This document shows, piece by piece, positions 44,086 to 51,854 of a stretch of DNA of 62,170 nucleotides; positions within the stretch are counted from its first letter, which is position 1; every line of letters begins with the position of its first letter. This DNA is from an uncultured Christensenellaceae bacterium. Lineage in GTDB: Bacteria; Bacillota; Clostridia; Christensenellales; Borkfalkiaceae. Position numbers and translations under genes: made by a program. Under the pieces are notes generated by a model, which was not told where the DNA came from, searched no databases, and was given only the letters and a program-made list of their open reading frames with translations. Location of the stretch: contig CAJUIR010000007.1 in assembly GCA_910586655.1 (NCBI GenBank), positions 1 through 62,170 of the forward strand. The letters are read 5' to 3'.

Positions 44086-44095
44086 AAGTTAAATT

Positions 44096-44857
44096 ATGAT
44101 CAGCGTATATTTCAGCGGCACAGGCAACACAAAACGTTGTGCAGAATATTTATTAAAACAACTTGACCGTAACGGAACAAGTTATTCTATCGAGGACAAA
44201 ACTGCCGTAGACAGTATCAAAAATAATAATGAGATCATTTTTGCTTATCCCGTTTATTATTCCGATTTGCCCAAAATCGTTAACAACTTTATTGTTGAAA
44301 ACTCTACGATATGGAATCACAAAAAGATTTTGATTGTCGCCACGATGGGGCTGTTCAGCGGCGACGGCGCAGGTTGTGCTGCAAGACTTTTCAAGAAGTA
44401 CGGAGCGGAAGTATCAGGCGGATTACATGTTAAAATGCCCGATTGCATAGGGGACGTTAAAGTATTAAAAAAGTCTTTAAAAAGGAACCGTAAAATCGTT
44501 ACAAATGCTTATAAGAAAATAGACAGAGCCGTTAAAAAAATTCAAGTAAATAAATATCCCGATAACGGTTTGAGTTTTGCTTGCAGGTTAGCCGGTTTAT
44601 TCGGTCAAAGACTGTATTTTCGTAAAAAAACAAAAAATTATTATAGGGGGATAACAGTAGATCACTCGAAATGTATTGCTTGCGGACTATGTGCTTCGGC
44701 ATGTCCTATGTTGAATATAGGGCTTAGTGAAAATAAAATAGTTTTTAACGATAAATGTACTATGTGCTATCGTTGTTTTTCGAGGTGCCCGGAACAGGCG
44801 ATAACGATCATAGGAAAAAAAGTCTATGAACAATGCCGAATAGAAAAATATGAATAA
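44096..44857 (+). CDS. EFR1-type flavodoxin/ferredoxin fusion protein
   Basis: A 253-residue protein. The N-terminal flavodoxin fold starts at once (M-I-S-V-Y-F-S-G-T-G-N-T-K-R-C, the FMN phosphate loop), so the start is secure. Two [4Fe-4S] motifs follow near the C-terminus: C-I-A-C-G-L-C-A-S-A-C-P and C-T-M-C-Y-R-C-F-S-R-C-P. Proteins of this kind shuttle electrons in anaerobic clostridia; their exact substrates are mostly unknown. The gene is more AT-rich than its neighbours and has its own promoter and terminator, consistent with later acquisition. No Shine-Dalgarno site is present. Confidence 0.88.
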   Translation: MISVYFSGTGNTKRCAEYLLKQLDRNGTSYSIEDKTAVDSIKNNNEIIFAYPVYYSDLPKIVNNFIVENSTIWNHKKILIVATMGLFSGDGAGCAARLFKKYGAEVSGGLHVKMPDCIGDVKVLKKSLKRNRKIVTNAYKKIDRAVKKIQVNKYPDNGLSFACRLAGLFGQRLYFRKKTKNYYRGITVDHSKCIACGLCASACPMLNIGLSENKIVFNDKCTMCYRCFSRCPEQAITIIGKKVYEQCRIEKYE

Positions 44858-44895
44858 TATTTTCCGGTTTCCTACTTCTTCATTAATCATGTGAC

Positions 44896-44920
44896 AGAAC
44901 GAACCGCTTTGGTTCGTTCT
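44896..44920 (+). terminator. Terminator of the EFR1 gene
   Basis: A perfect 10-base-pair stem (44896-44905 with 44911-44920, loop GCTTT) followed by TATTTATAG. Confidence 0.8.
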
Positions 44921-44986
44921 TATTTATAGCGCAAATGCCCGCTATCGTGGCGTTTTAGTCTTTGGCAATGTTATTGTGTTATACAG

Positions 44987-45015
44987 TTGACAAATATATT
45001 TATTTGTGCTATAAT
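44987..45015 (+). promoter_or_regulatory. Consensus promoter of the GH5 gene
   Basis: TTGACA (44987-44992) and TATAAT (45010-45015) with a 17-base spacer, a full consensus match. It leaves a leader of about 180 bases before the GH5 start. Confidence 0.85.
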
Positions 45016-45030
45016 AATGTAGGATTTCAG

Positions 45031-45162
45031 ATGATCAGAATTAAAAATATGAATTTTCAAGATTTACGCACTGAAATCACAGACAAAGCAAGTTCGCAGA
45101 TTTTTGCGGATAAGCATAATTATTTGCGGAACTCAGCGTTGAGTTTCCCGAATAATCAATGA
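45031..45162 (+). CDS. Possible small leader ORF upstream of the GH5 gene (43 aa)
   Basis: ATG 45031 is preceded by AGGA at about six bases. The 43-residue product (M-I-R-I-K-N-M-N-F-Q-D-L start) is not recognised. It fills most of the leader between the consensus promoter and the GH5 gene. It could be a leader peptide, a remnant of another gene or chance; the weak start site keeps confidence low. Confidence 0.25.
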   Translation: MIRIKNMNFQDLRTEITDKASSQIFADKHNYLRNSALSFPNNQ

Positions 45163-45199
45163 GATAAAGATTACACTATTATAAAAAAGGAGTTGAAAT

Positions 45200-47095
45200 A
45201 TGAAGTTCAAAAGGCTGCTTATCGTAATTCTTTGTATTATTTCGATCTGCGTTTTCAATGCGTGCTCGTTATTCGATTCCGATGGAAATGACGGCGATCA
45301 GAATGATTCTACTATCGAGCAACCGGACAAAGATCCCGATAAAGACCCCGACAAAGATCCGGATGAGAATCCCGACAAGGATCCCGATCCGGATAAAGAA
45401 CCCGATAAAGATCCGGATGTAAATCCCGATAAGGATCCCGATCCGGATAAAGAACCCGATAAAGATCCGGATGTGAATCCTGACAAAGATCCCGATCCTG
45501 ATAAAGAACCCGACGAGAAGCCCGATTACGGTAAGTTCGATGGGAACGATTTCCTGAAAACGGACGGCAAAGCCGTAAAGAACCGGAACGGAGAGACGTT
45601 ATATCTTCGCGGTGTGAATGCGGGCGGACTGTTTGTGACCGAGCACTGGATGACGGGATTCGAAGGCGGCAAGACCGATTCGGACGATTATAAATCGCTC
45701 ACGAAGAATTTCATCGAACGGTTCGGGGCAGCAAAGACGCAGGAATTATGGGCGGAATACCGCGCGAATTGGTGGACGGACGTCGATTTTCAAAATTGCG
45801 TCGATATGGGAATGTCGGTCATTCGGTTGCCGTTCACGTATATGAACGTAGATTTTGCCGCCGTTACCGATTATGAAAACGCGGGCAAAGAGTACGATTT
45901 TTCTGCTTTGGACGAATTTGTCACGAAAGCCGCCGAATACGGGCTGTATACCATTCTCGATCTGCACGGCGCGTACGGTTCGCAGAACGGACAGGATCAC
46001 AGCGGAGAAAGTTTCGAGACCAAAGAGGAAGTCGATTTTTACTCCAATGAAAAGAAGCAGACGCTCACCATGAATCTTTGGCGCGCGCTTTCCCTGCACT
46101 ACAAAGATAATCCCGCCGTTGCCGGTTACGACATCTTGAACGAACCGGGCGAGAAAGGCGGTTTGATCAATGAAACCCATTGGAACGTGTTCGATAAAAT
46201 TTACGACGTCATCAGGGCAACGGGCGACGAACATATCGTCATTTTCGAATCGTGTTGGGACGGGTGGAATTTGCCCCAACCTACGCAATACGGTTGGGAG
46301 AACTGTATTTTTTCGTTTCATCATTATATCGACGATACTCTTTCAGACGAAGCGCATATTGTTAATTGGCAGAATAAATTTACGGAAATCGAATCCCGTC
46401 GATTCGATTTGCCTTTGCAGATGGGAGAATTTACTGCCTACAACTCAACCGAAAAATGGGATCGGACGCTCGGTTTGTTAAACGATAGAGATTGGCATTG
46501 GACGAGTTGGACATATAAGGTATGGGGCAGTATGTCTTGGGGGATTTTCAACGTAAACGGAAGCAAAGTGGATCCCGTAAATGACAGTTATAACGATATT
46601 TTACAAAAATTCAAAAACCTTAAAACCGAAGACGCAAGAAAATATTCTTTCAGCGACAGCGGCGAATCGCTTTTCAATATCTTGAAAGAACATCTCACTG
46701 ATTGGAAAGCGCCGTCGGTATCCGTCAACAAAATCGGATTAAAGCAAGAGAACGGAAAAGCATATGCGATTTTCAGCGGCACGTGCGAAGTGAATTCGGT
46801 AGAGGAACTGAAAACGTACGTGATCGACGGCGAAGTCAGCGGCAGAGTGAAATTTACACTCGAAGTCGTAACATATGACCGCGCGACGGGCGAATTTGTT
46901 TTGAAAGCGGAAATCGGTAACCTTTCTGCCGGAAGATATTATCTGCACGCCGGTTTTGACAGTACACCGCCGAATCTTCCTGCAGAATCCGCAAAGATCG
47001 ACGAGTCGATGTCTACCGTCACGATGGGGAATAAAAAATATTCGCTGGGAGAAGCATACGGCTGCCGCCAGATCATTGTGGAGAACGTGTCTTGA
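45200..47095 (+). CDS. GH5 endoglucanase lipoprotein
   Basis: A 631-residue protein starting after AAAAGGAG. A lipoprotein signal ends at Cys22 (V-F-N-A-C). Residues about 40-115 form a long Asp/Pro/Lys repeat linker (D-P-D-K-D-P units). The GH5 barrel covers about 120-480: N-A-G-G near the start, R-L-P-F-T in strand 3, acid/base E315 (D-I-L-N-E315-P), H-H-Y in strand 6 and nucleophile E410 (L-Q-M-G-E410-F). Residues about 500-631 form a beta-rich C-terminal module. It is a family 5 beta-glucanase of uncertain linkage preference (cellulase or exo-1,3-glucanase-like). The anchor and linker place it at the cell surface alongside GH16 and GH3. Confidence 0.9.
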   Translation: MKFKRLLIVILCIISICVFNACSLFDSDGNDGDQNDSTIEQPDKDPDKDPDKDPDENPDKDPDPDKEPDKDPDVNPDKDPDPDKEPDKDPDVNPDKDPDPDKEPDEKPDYGKFDGNDFLKTDGKAVKNRNGETLYLRGVNAGGLFVTEHWMTGFEGGKTDSDDYKSLTKNFIERFGAAKTQELWAEYRANWWTDVDFQNCVDMGMSVIRLPFTYMNVDFAAVTDYENAGKEYDFSALDEFVTKAAEYGLYTILDLHGAYGSQNGQDHSGESFETKEEVDFYSNEKKQTLTMNLWRALSLHYKDNPAVAGYDILNEPGEKGGLINETHWNVFDKIYDVIRATGDEHIVIFESCWDGWNLPQPTQYGWENCIFSFHHYIDDTLSDEAHIVNWQNKFTEIESRRFDLPLQMGEFTAYNSTEKWDRTLGLLNDRDWHWTSWTYKVWGSMSWGIFNVNGSKVDPVNDSYNDILQKFKNLKTEDARKYSFSDSGESLFNILKEHLTDWKAPSVSVNKIGLKQENGKAYAIFSGTCEVNSVEELKTYVIDGEVSGRVKFTLEVVTYDRATGEFVLKAEIGNLSAGRYYLHAGFDSTPPNLPAESAKIDESMSTVTMGNKKYSLGEAYGCRQIIVENVS

Positions 47096-47141
47096 CCGAA
47101 CGCGAAATTCATTCATTAAGGCTTTGTTAAATCAGAATATG

Positions 47142-47177
47142 AAAAGCGCTCCTCTTTCCATTGAGAGGAGCGCTTTT
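47142..47177. terminator. Bidirectional terminator between the GH5 gene and hydA
   Basis: A 14-base-pair stem (AAAAGCGCTCCTCT, 47142-47155, with 47164-47177, loop of eight) has T runs on both strands. It serves the convergent GH5 gene and hydrogenase operon. Confidence 0.85.
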
Positions 47178-47187
47178 TTGTATCGGA

Positions 47188-48912
47188 TCAGATCCGTTTG
47201 TCTTCCCGATAATGCGTATGCAAAATTTCGTGTGATTTGGGACTGTTGGGAAAGGAGAAGAATTCGTTATACAGCAGGTCGATTACGGGCGAATCGGACG
47301 AGCGTCGAAGCGAATTGTGCTTATCGCTCGTATAGAGCGCCTTGGCACGCGTTGCTTTCAGTTCGGTTGAGTTACGGACGCTGTCGGACAGCGTGGGTTG
47401 CCCGCCGCCGTTGACGCATCCGCCCGGGCATGCCATGATCTCGATGAAGTCGTACTGTTTTTTGCCGCATTTGATTTGTTCGAGTATGGTTTTGGCATTG
47501 TCCAGTCCGGAGGCGACCGCGACGCGCACGGTCTTTCCCGCGACGGAATATACGGCTTCTTTGATGGGGTTAGAACCGCGGATTTCGGGGAAGTCGAGGA
47601 TTTCGAACGAACCGTCCATCATGTGCGCCGCCGTACGGAGCGCGGCTTCCATCACGCCGCCTGTTGCGCCGAATATCGCTCCGCCGCCCGTTGCCGTTGC
47701 AAACGGATTGTCGAATTCTTCGTTCGGAAGTTCGGTAAACTTGATGCCCGCGGTCTTGATCATGCGCGCAAGTTCCCGCGTGGTGATCGCCGCGTCCACG
47801 TCGCCTTCGAGTTGTTCGCGATGGCATTCGTACTTTTTCGCCGTACAGGGAATCACGCTGACGACATACAGATTTTTCGGGTCGATTCCGTTTTTTTCGC
47901 ACCAGTAACTCTTTAAAAGCGCGCCGAACATTGCCTGCGGAGATTTACAGGTGGAAAGATTGGGGAGATATTCGGGATACTTCTGTTCCACGTATTTGAC
48001 CCATGCGGGACAGCATGAGGTGAACATGGGCATGGGCTTGTCGGTTTTGATGCGGTTGATCAGTTCGCTCGCCTCTTCCATAATGGTGAGATCGGCGGTG
48101 ACGTCCATATTGAACACGTGGGCAGGTCCGAGTCTGCGGATTGCCGCAACCATTTTTCCTTCGACGTTGGTGCCGACGGGCATATCGAATGCTTCGCCGA
48201 GCGTCGCGCGGACGGAGGGCGCGGTAAAGAAGATTACTTGTTTGACGGGATCGGCAAGCGCGTCCCATACTTCGTTTACTGTAGAGCGTTCGGAGAGCGC
48301 GCCGACGGGGCAGGCGACGATGCACTGACCGCACCCCACGCAGACCGATTCGAAAAGAGGCATATCGAAGGCGCTTCCCACATGGACTTGAAACCCTCTG
48401 CCGATGGCGCCGATCGCATTCACGTTCTGTTTTCGGCACGCCGCCACGCAGCGCATACAGTTAATGCATTTATCGTTATCGCGCACCACGTAGGGCGCCG
48501 AATCGTCGATGGGCAGAACAAAGTCTTCGCCCTTAAAGCGGTCTTCGTCCACGCCGTAGCCGAGGGAAAGTTTTTGCAGTTCGCAGTTATGGTTTCGCTC
48601 GCAGGAAAGACATTTTTTCTTGTGTTTGGAAAGCAGCAGTTCCAGCGTCATTTTTCTCGATTCGCGGCACATGGGGGTGTTCGTTCTCACCTCCATGCCG
48701 TCGGCAACGGGAGCGACGCAAGCCGCGACCAATCCGCGCGCGCCCGTGGCTTCGACCACGCACATCCGGCACGATCCGACGCAACTGACGTCTTTTAAAT
48801 AACACAGCGTGGGAATTTCGATATGCGCTTTGCGCGCCGCTTCCAATATCGTAGAGCCTTCCGGCACGGTAACGGGAATATTATTGATTTTTAACGTAAC
48901 GTTTTTTGCCAT
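47188..48912 (-). CDS. hydA: [FeFe] hydrogenase catalytic subunit HydA of an NAD-linked complex
   Basis: A 574-residue protein with a GTGAGGA start site. An N-terminal [2Fe-2S] domain is followed by a His-ligated [4Fe-4S] site (H-N-C-E-L-Q), two further [4Fe-4S] motifs (C-I-N-C-M-R-C, C-V-G-C-G-Q-C) and the H-cluster domain. The H-cluster motifs are T-S-C300-C-P-A-W, I354-P-C-T-A-K-K-Y-E and M-A-C-P-G-G-C-V-N-G-G-G-Q-P. The second motif normally starts with Met, so I354 is unusual. With HydB and HydC it probably forms an electron-bifurcating complex that makes H2 from NADH and reduced ferredoxin. It is the last gene of the hydC-hydB-hydA operon. Confidence 0.93.
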   Translation of the reverse strand: MAKNVTLKINNIPVTVPEGSTILEAARKAHIEIPTLCYLKDVSCVGSCRMCVVEATGARGLVAACVAPVADGMEVRTNTPMCRESRKMTLELLLSKHKKKCLSCERNHNCELQKLSLGYGVDEDRFKGEDFVLPIDDSAPYVVRDNDKCINCMRCVAACRKQNVNAIGAIGRGFQVHVGSAFDMPLFESVCVGCGQCIVACPVGALSERSTVNEVWDALADPVKQVIFFTAPSVRATLGEAFDMPVGTNVEGKMVAAIRRLGPAHVFNMDVTADLTIMEEASELINRIKTDKPMPMFTSCCPAWVKYVEQKYPEYLPNLSTCKSPQAMFGALLKSYWCEKNGIDPKNLYVVSVIPCTAKKYECHREQLEGDVDAAITTRELARMIKTAGIKFTELPNEEFDNPFATATGGGAIFGATGGVMEAALRTAAHMMDGSFEILDFPEIRGSNPIKEAVYSVAGKTVRVAVASGLDNAKTILEQIKCGKKQYDFIEIMACPGGCVNGGGQPTLSDSVRNSTELKATRAKALYTSDKHNSLRRSSDSPVIDLLYNEFFSFPNSPKSHEILHTHYREDKRI

Positions 48913-48922
48913 AGTTGATTCC

Positions 48923-50812
48923 TCACTTTCTGATGATTGCGCCGAAGCGGCAGTTCGTCATGCACAATCCGCATTTCACGCATTTTTGGGGATCGATGAC
49001 GTGCGCCTCTTTCACGGTTCCCGAAATCGCCTTCACGGGGCAGTTCCTCGCGCACAGTGTACAGCCTTTGCATTTTGCGCTGTCGATCGAGAAGTTCAAA
49101 AGCGCTTTGCAAACTCCCGCGTCGCATGTTTTATGTGCGATATGGTTTTCGTATTCCGAGCGGAAATAGCGCAGCGTTGAAAGCACGGGGTTGGGTGCGC
49201 TTTGTCCGAGCGCGCAAAGAGAGGACTGTTTCATATGCGATGCAAGTTCTTCGATTTTCGCAATATCTTCCTCTTCGCCTTTTCCCTCGGTAATTTTCGT
49301 AAGCAGTTGCAACAGCCGTTTTGTTCCGATCCGGCAGGGCGTACACTTTCCGCAACTTTCATCCGCCGTAAATTCGAGGTAGAATTTTGCGATGTCCACC
49401 ATACAGGTATCTTCGTCGAGAATGATCATTCCGCCGCTTCCCATCATGGATCCGATGGCGATCAGGTTATCGTAGTCGATGGGAGTATCGATGCAGGAAG
49501 CGGGGATACAGCCGCCCGAAGGTCCGCCCGTTTGCGCCGCTTTGAATTTCTTTCCGTTCGGGATCCCGCCGCCGATTTCCTCTACAATCTCGCGCAGTGT
49601 CGTGCCCATGGGCACTTCTACAAGCCCGACGTTGGTGATTTTTCCGCCGAGCGCGAATACTTTCGTGCCCGTAGACGTGCCCGTTCCGATGGAGGAAAAC
49701 CATTTTGCGCCTTTTAAAATGATGGGATTGATATTCGCCCACGTCTCTACGTTGTTGATGATGGTGGGTTTTCCGAACAGACCTTTTACGGCAGGGAAGG
49801 GGGGACGGGGACGCGGTTCGCCGCGATGGCCTTCGATACTGGTCAGAAGCGCGGTTTCTTCTCCGCACACGAACGCGCCTGCCCCGAGTCGGATTTCGAT
49901 GTCGAAATCGAATCCGAGCCCCAAGATGTTTTTCCCGAGGAGTCCGTATTCGTGCGCCTGCCGAAGCGCGATTTTCAGCCTTGCTACCGCGACGGGATAT
50001 TCGGCGCGAACGTAAATATAACCCTGATGTGCGCCGATGGCGTAACCGGCAATCGTCATGGCTTCCAACACAGAGTGGGGGTCTCCTTCCAAGACCGAGC
50101 GGTCCATAAACGCCCCCGGGTCGCCCTCGTCGGCGTTACATACAACGTATTTGACGTCGCCTGCGGAGGCTTTTGCAAACGACCATTTTCTGCCCGTGGG
50201 GAATCCCGCGCCGCCTCTGCCTCGGAGTCCGGAAGCCAGCATTTCGTTGATGACGTCGTCGGGGGTCATGGAGGAGAGCGCTTTTTCGAGCGCGCTGTAA
50301 TCGCCCGCGGCAATCGCTTCTTCGATGTCTTCCGCTGCGATCACGCCGCAGTTTCTCAGCGCGATGCGCATCTGTTTCTGATAGAACGGGGTTTCGGCAA
50401 AGGGGATCACGTCGCCGTCTTTGGTGACGGTGCCCTGATATAAAAGTTCTTTTACGACTTCGTTGTGAACAAGATGTTTTTCGACGACCGTTCTCACGTG
50501 TTCGGGCGTCATCTGCGCGTAAAAGGCTCCCTCGGGGTAGACGATCATAATGGGACCGAGCGCGCAAAGTCCGAAGCAGCCCGTTTTAACGACGAGTACG
50601 TCGTGAAGGTTTGCTTCTTCGAGCGCCGTTTCCAGTTCCGCAATCACTTTCATGGAATGGGACGAAGTACAGCCCGTTCCGCCGCAGACGAGTACTTGTT
50701 TGCGGTAACCCGTTTGTTTTGCGAGTTTTTCGCCCTGTTCCCGTACGACGCGGCGTACTTCAATGAGCGCTTCTTTTTTCTGTTTGATTTCGTGTAACTC
50801 TTGAACCGTCAT
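48923..50812 (-). CDS. hydB: NADH/FMN subunit HydB (NuoF-like) of the hydrogenase complex
   Basis: The 629-residue protein has an N-terminal thioredoxin-like [2Fe-2S] domain (V-C-G-G-T-G-C-T-S, then C-F-G-L-C). A NuoF-type core follows with G-R-G-G-A-G-F-P-T-G-R-K-W and A-D-E-G-D-P-G-A-F for FMN and NAD binding, then the E-S-C-G-K-C-T-P-C-R [4Fe-4S] site. A C-terminal ferredoxin-like domain carries two [4Fe-4S] motifs (C-K-G-C-T-L-C, C-V-K-C-G-L-C). This is the typical HydB layout. It overlaps hydC by four bases and lies 10 bases before hydA on the - strand. Confidence 0.95.
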   Translation of the reverse strand: MTVQELHEIKQKKEALIEVRRVVREQGEKLAKQTGYRKQVLVCGGTGCTSSHSMKVIAELETALEEANLHDVLVVKTGCFGLCALGPIMIVYPEGAFYAQMTPEHVRTVVEKHLVHNEVVKELLYQGTVTKDGDVIPFAETPFYQKQMRIALRNCGVIAAEDIEEAIAAGDYSALEKALSSMTPDDVINEMLASGLRGRGGAGFPTGRKWSFAKASAGDVKYVVCNADEGDPGAFMDRSVLEGDPHSVLEAMTIAGYAIGAHQGYIYVRAEYPVAVARLKIALRQAHEYGLLGKNILGLGFDFDIEIRLGAGAFVCGEETALLTSIEGHRGEPRPRPPFPAVKGLFGKPTIINNVETWANINPIILKGAKWFSSIGTGTSTGTKVFALGGKITNVGLVEVPMGTTLREIVEEIGGGIPNGKKFKAAQTGGPSGGCIPASCIDTPIDYDNLIAIGSMMGSGGMIILDEDTCMVDIAKFYLEFTADESCGKCTPCRIGTKRLLQLLTKITEGKGEEEDIAKIEELASHMKQSSLCALGQSAPNPVLSTLRYFRSEYENHIAHKTCDAGVCKALLNFSIDSAKCKGCTLCARNCPVKAISGTVKEAHVIDPQKCVKCGLCMTNCRFGAIIRK

Positions 50813-51309
50813 TTGTTTGCGTCCTCCCTGTAAATATCGAGAATATATTTTACTTTATCGTGGGAGAGTTTGCCGAACACTTCGTCGTTGACCATCAGAA
50901 CGGGGGCAAGTCCGCACGCGCCGACGCAGCGGCAACTGTCGAGCGAAAACAACCCGTCGGGCGTGCATTCGCCCGGTTTGATTTCCAGTTCTTTTTCGAT
51001 TTCTTCCAGAATTTTATCCGCGCCCTTTACGTAACACGCCGTGCCGAGACAGACGCTGATGCGGTATTTTCCCTTAGGCGTTAAGGAAAACTGCGAATAA
51101 AACGTCACTACGCCGTAAACTTCGGAAAGCGAGATGCCAAGACCTTCCGCAATCGCTTTTTGCACCTGCATGGGGAGATAGCCGTAAATCTCCTGTGCTT
51201 CCTGCAAAACGTGCATCAAGCAGCCTTGCGTATTCTGCGATGCTTCGATGACGGCTTTCAGTTTCTTTTCCTGTTCCGCCGTGCCGAAACATGCTTCGCA
51301 TTTTGCCAT
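50809..51309 (-). CDS. hydC: [2Fe-2S] subunit HydC (NuoE-like)
   Basis: A 166-residue NuoE-family protein with helical N-terminus (L-P-M-Q-V-Q-K-A-I-A-E) and thioredoxin-like [2Fe-2S] domain. The four Cys ligands lie in C-L-G-T-A-C and C-R-C-V-G-A-C. It transfers electrons within the HydABC complex. AGGAGG precedes the ATG, and a TTGAAA-17-TATAAT promoter lies just upstream, so it is the first gene of the operon. Confidence 0.95.
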   Translation of the reverse strand: MAKCEACFGTAEQEKKLKAVIEASQNTQGCLMHVLQEAQEIYGYLPMQVQKAIAEGLGISLSEVYGVVTFYSQFSLTPKGKYRISVCLGTACYVKGADKILEEIEKELEIKPGECTPDGLFSLDSCRCVGACGLAPVLMVNDEVFGKLSHDKVKYILDIYREDANK

Positions 51310-51343
51310 ATGTAACCTCCTGAATTGTTAAATTCCGAAACAT

Positions 51344-51372
51344 ATTATATCATAGTAAAAACTCCATTTCAA
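51344..51372 (-). promoter_or_regulatory. Promoter of the hydCBA operon
   Basis: On the - strand, TTGAAA (51372-51367) and TATAAT (51349-51344) with 17 bases between. Confidence 0.8.
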
Positions 51373-51408
51373 TAAAATTTTTAATATTGTTCCTTTTTGT
51401 CGAAAAAA

Positions 51409-51435
51409 AAGCCTTCCCGATTTCAGGGAAGGCTT
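51409..51435 (-). terminator. Terminator of the ilvA-ridA operon
   Basis: A perfect 10-base-pair stem (AAGCCTTCCC/GGGAAGGCTT, loop of seven). On the - strand it is followed by a long T run. It stands directly upstream of the hyd promoter and insulates the two operons. Confidence 0.85.
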
Positions 51436-51470
51436 GCATGATCGTCCCGTATGGATACGGGATAGAAAGG

Positions 51471-51842
51471 TTATTTTACGGCAATCGCTTCGATTTCGGC
51501 GAGTACGTTTTTAGGCAGCGTTTTCACCGCAACGCAGGAACGCGCGGGGTTCTGCGTGAAATATTTTGCATAAACCGCGTTGAACGCCGCAAAGTCGGAC
51601 ATATCTGCAAGGAAACAGGTCGTCTTCACAACGTTTGAAAGGAAAACGCCCGCCGCTTCCAGAACGGCTTTCAAGTTTTCGCAAATGCGTTCGGTCTGCT
51701 CCTCGACGTTGCTGCCGCTGATTTTTCCCGTGGTCGGGTCGATGGGAATCTGCCCCGAAGTGAAAATCAGTCCGTTTGTTTCGATTGCCTGCGAGTAAGG
51801 TCCGATTGCCGCAGGCGCGTTGTTCGTGTGAATTTTTTGCAT
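51471..51842 (-). CDS. ridA: RidA family enamine/imine deaminase
   Basis: A 123-residue protein of standard length. It has the RidA signatures G-P-Y-S-Q-A near residue 17, S-G-Q-I-P at 32-36, and the C-terminal R-S-C-V-A-V-K-T-L-P-K block with the substrate-binding Arg and a final I-E-A-I-A. RidA hydrolyses reactive 2-aminoacrylate and 2-iminobutanoate, the products of PLP dehydratases. It starts 12 bases after ilvA with AAAGGAGA, in the same operon, and so handles the intermediate made by its neighbour. Confidence 0.95.
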   Translation of the reverse strand: MQKIHTNNAPAAIGPYSQAIETNGLIFTSGQIPIDPTTGKISGSNVEEQTERICENLKAVLEAAGVFLSNVVKTTCFLADMSDFAAFNAVYAKYFTQNPARSCVAVKTLPKNVLAEIEAIAVK

Positions 51843-51854
51843 ATCGTATCTCCT

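Noticed and set aside
45298..45486. A Gly/Ser repeat - strand frame and a CRISPR-like repeat appearance
   Set aside because: The repeats are contiguous coding units of the GH5 linker, without unique spacers.
47342..50443. Several + strand frames opposite hydA and hydB
   Set aside because: The - strand genes match well-known families over their full length; the opposite frames have no domains or start sites.
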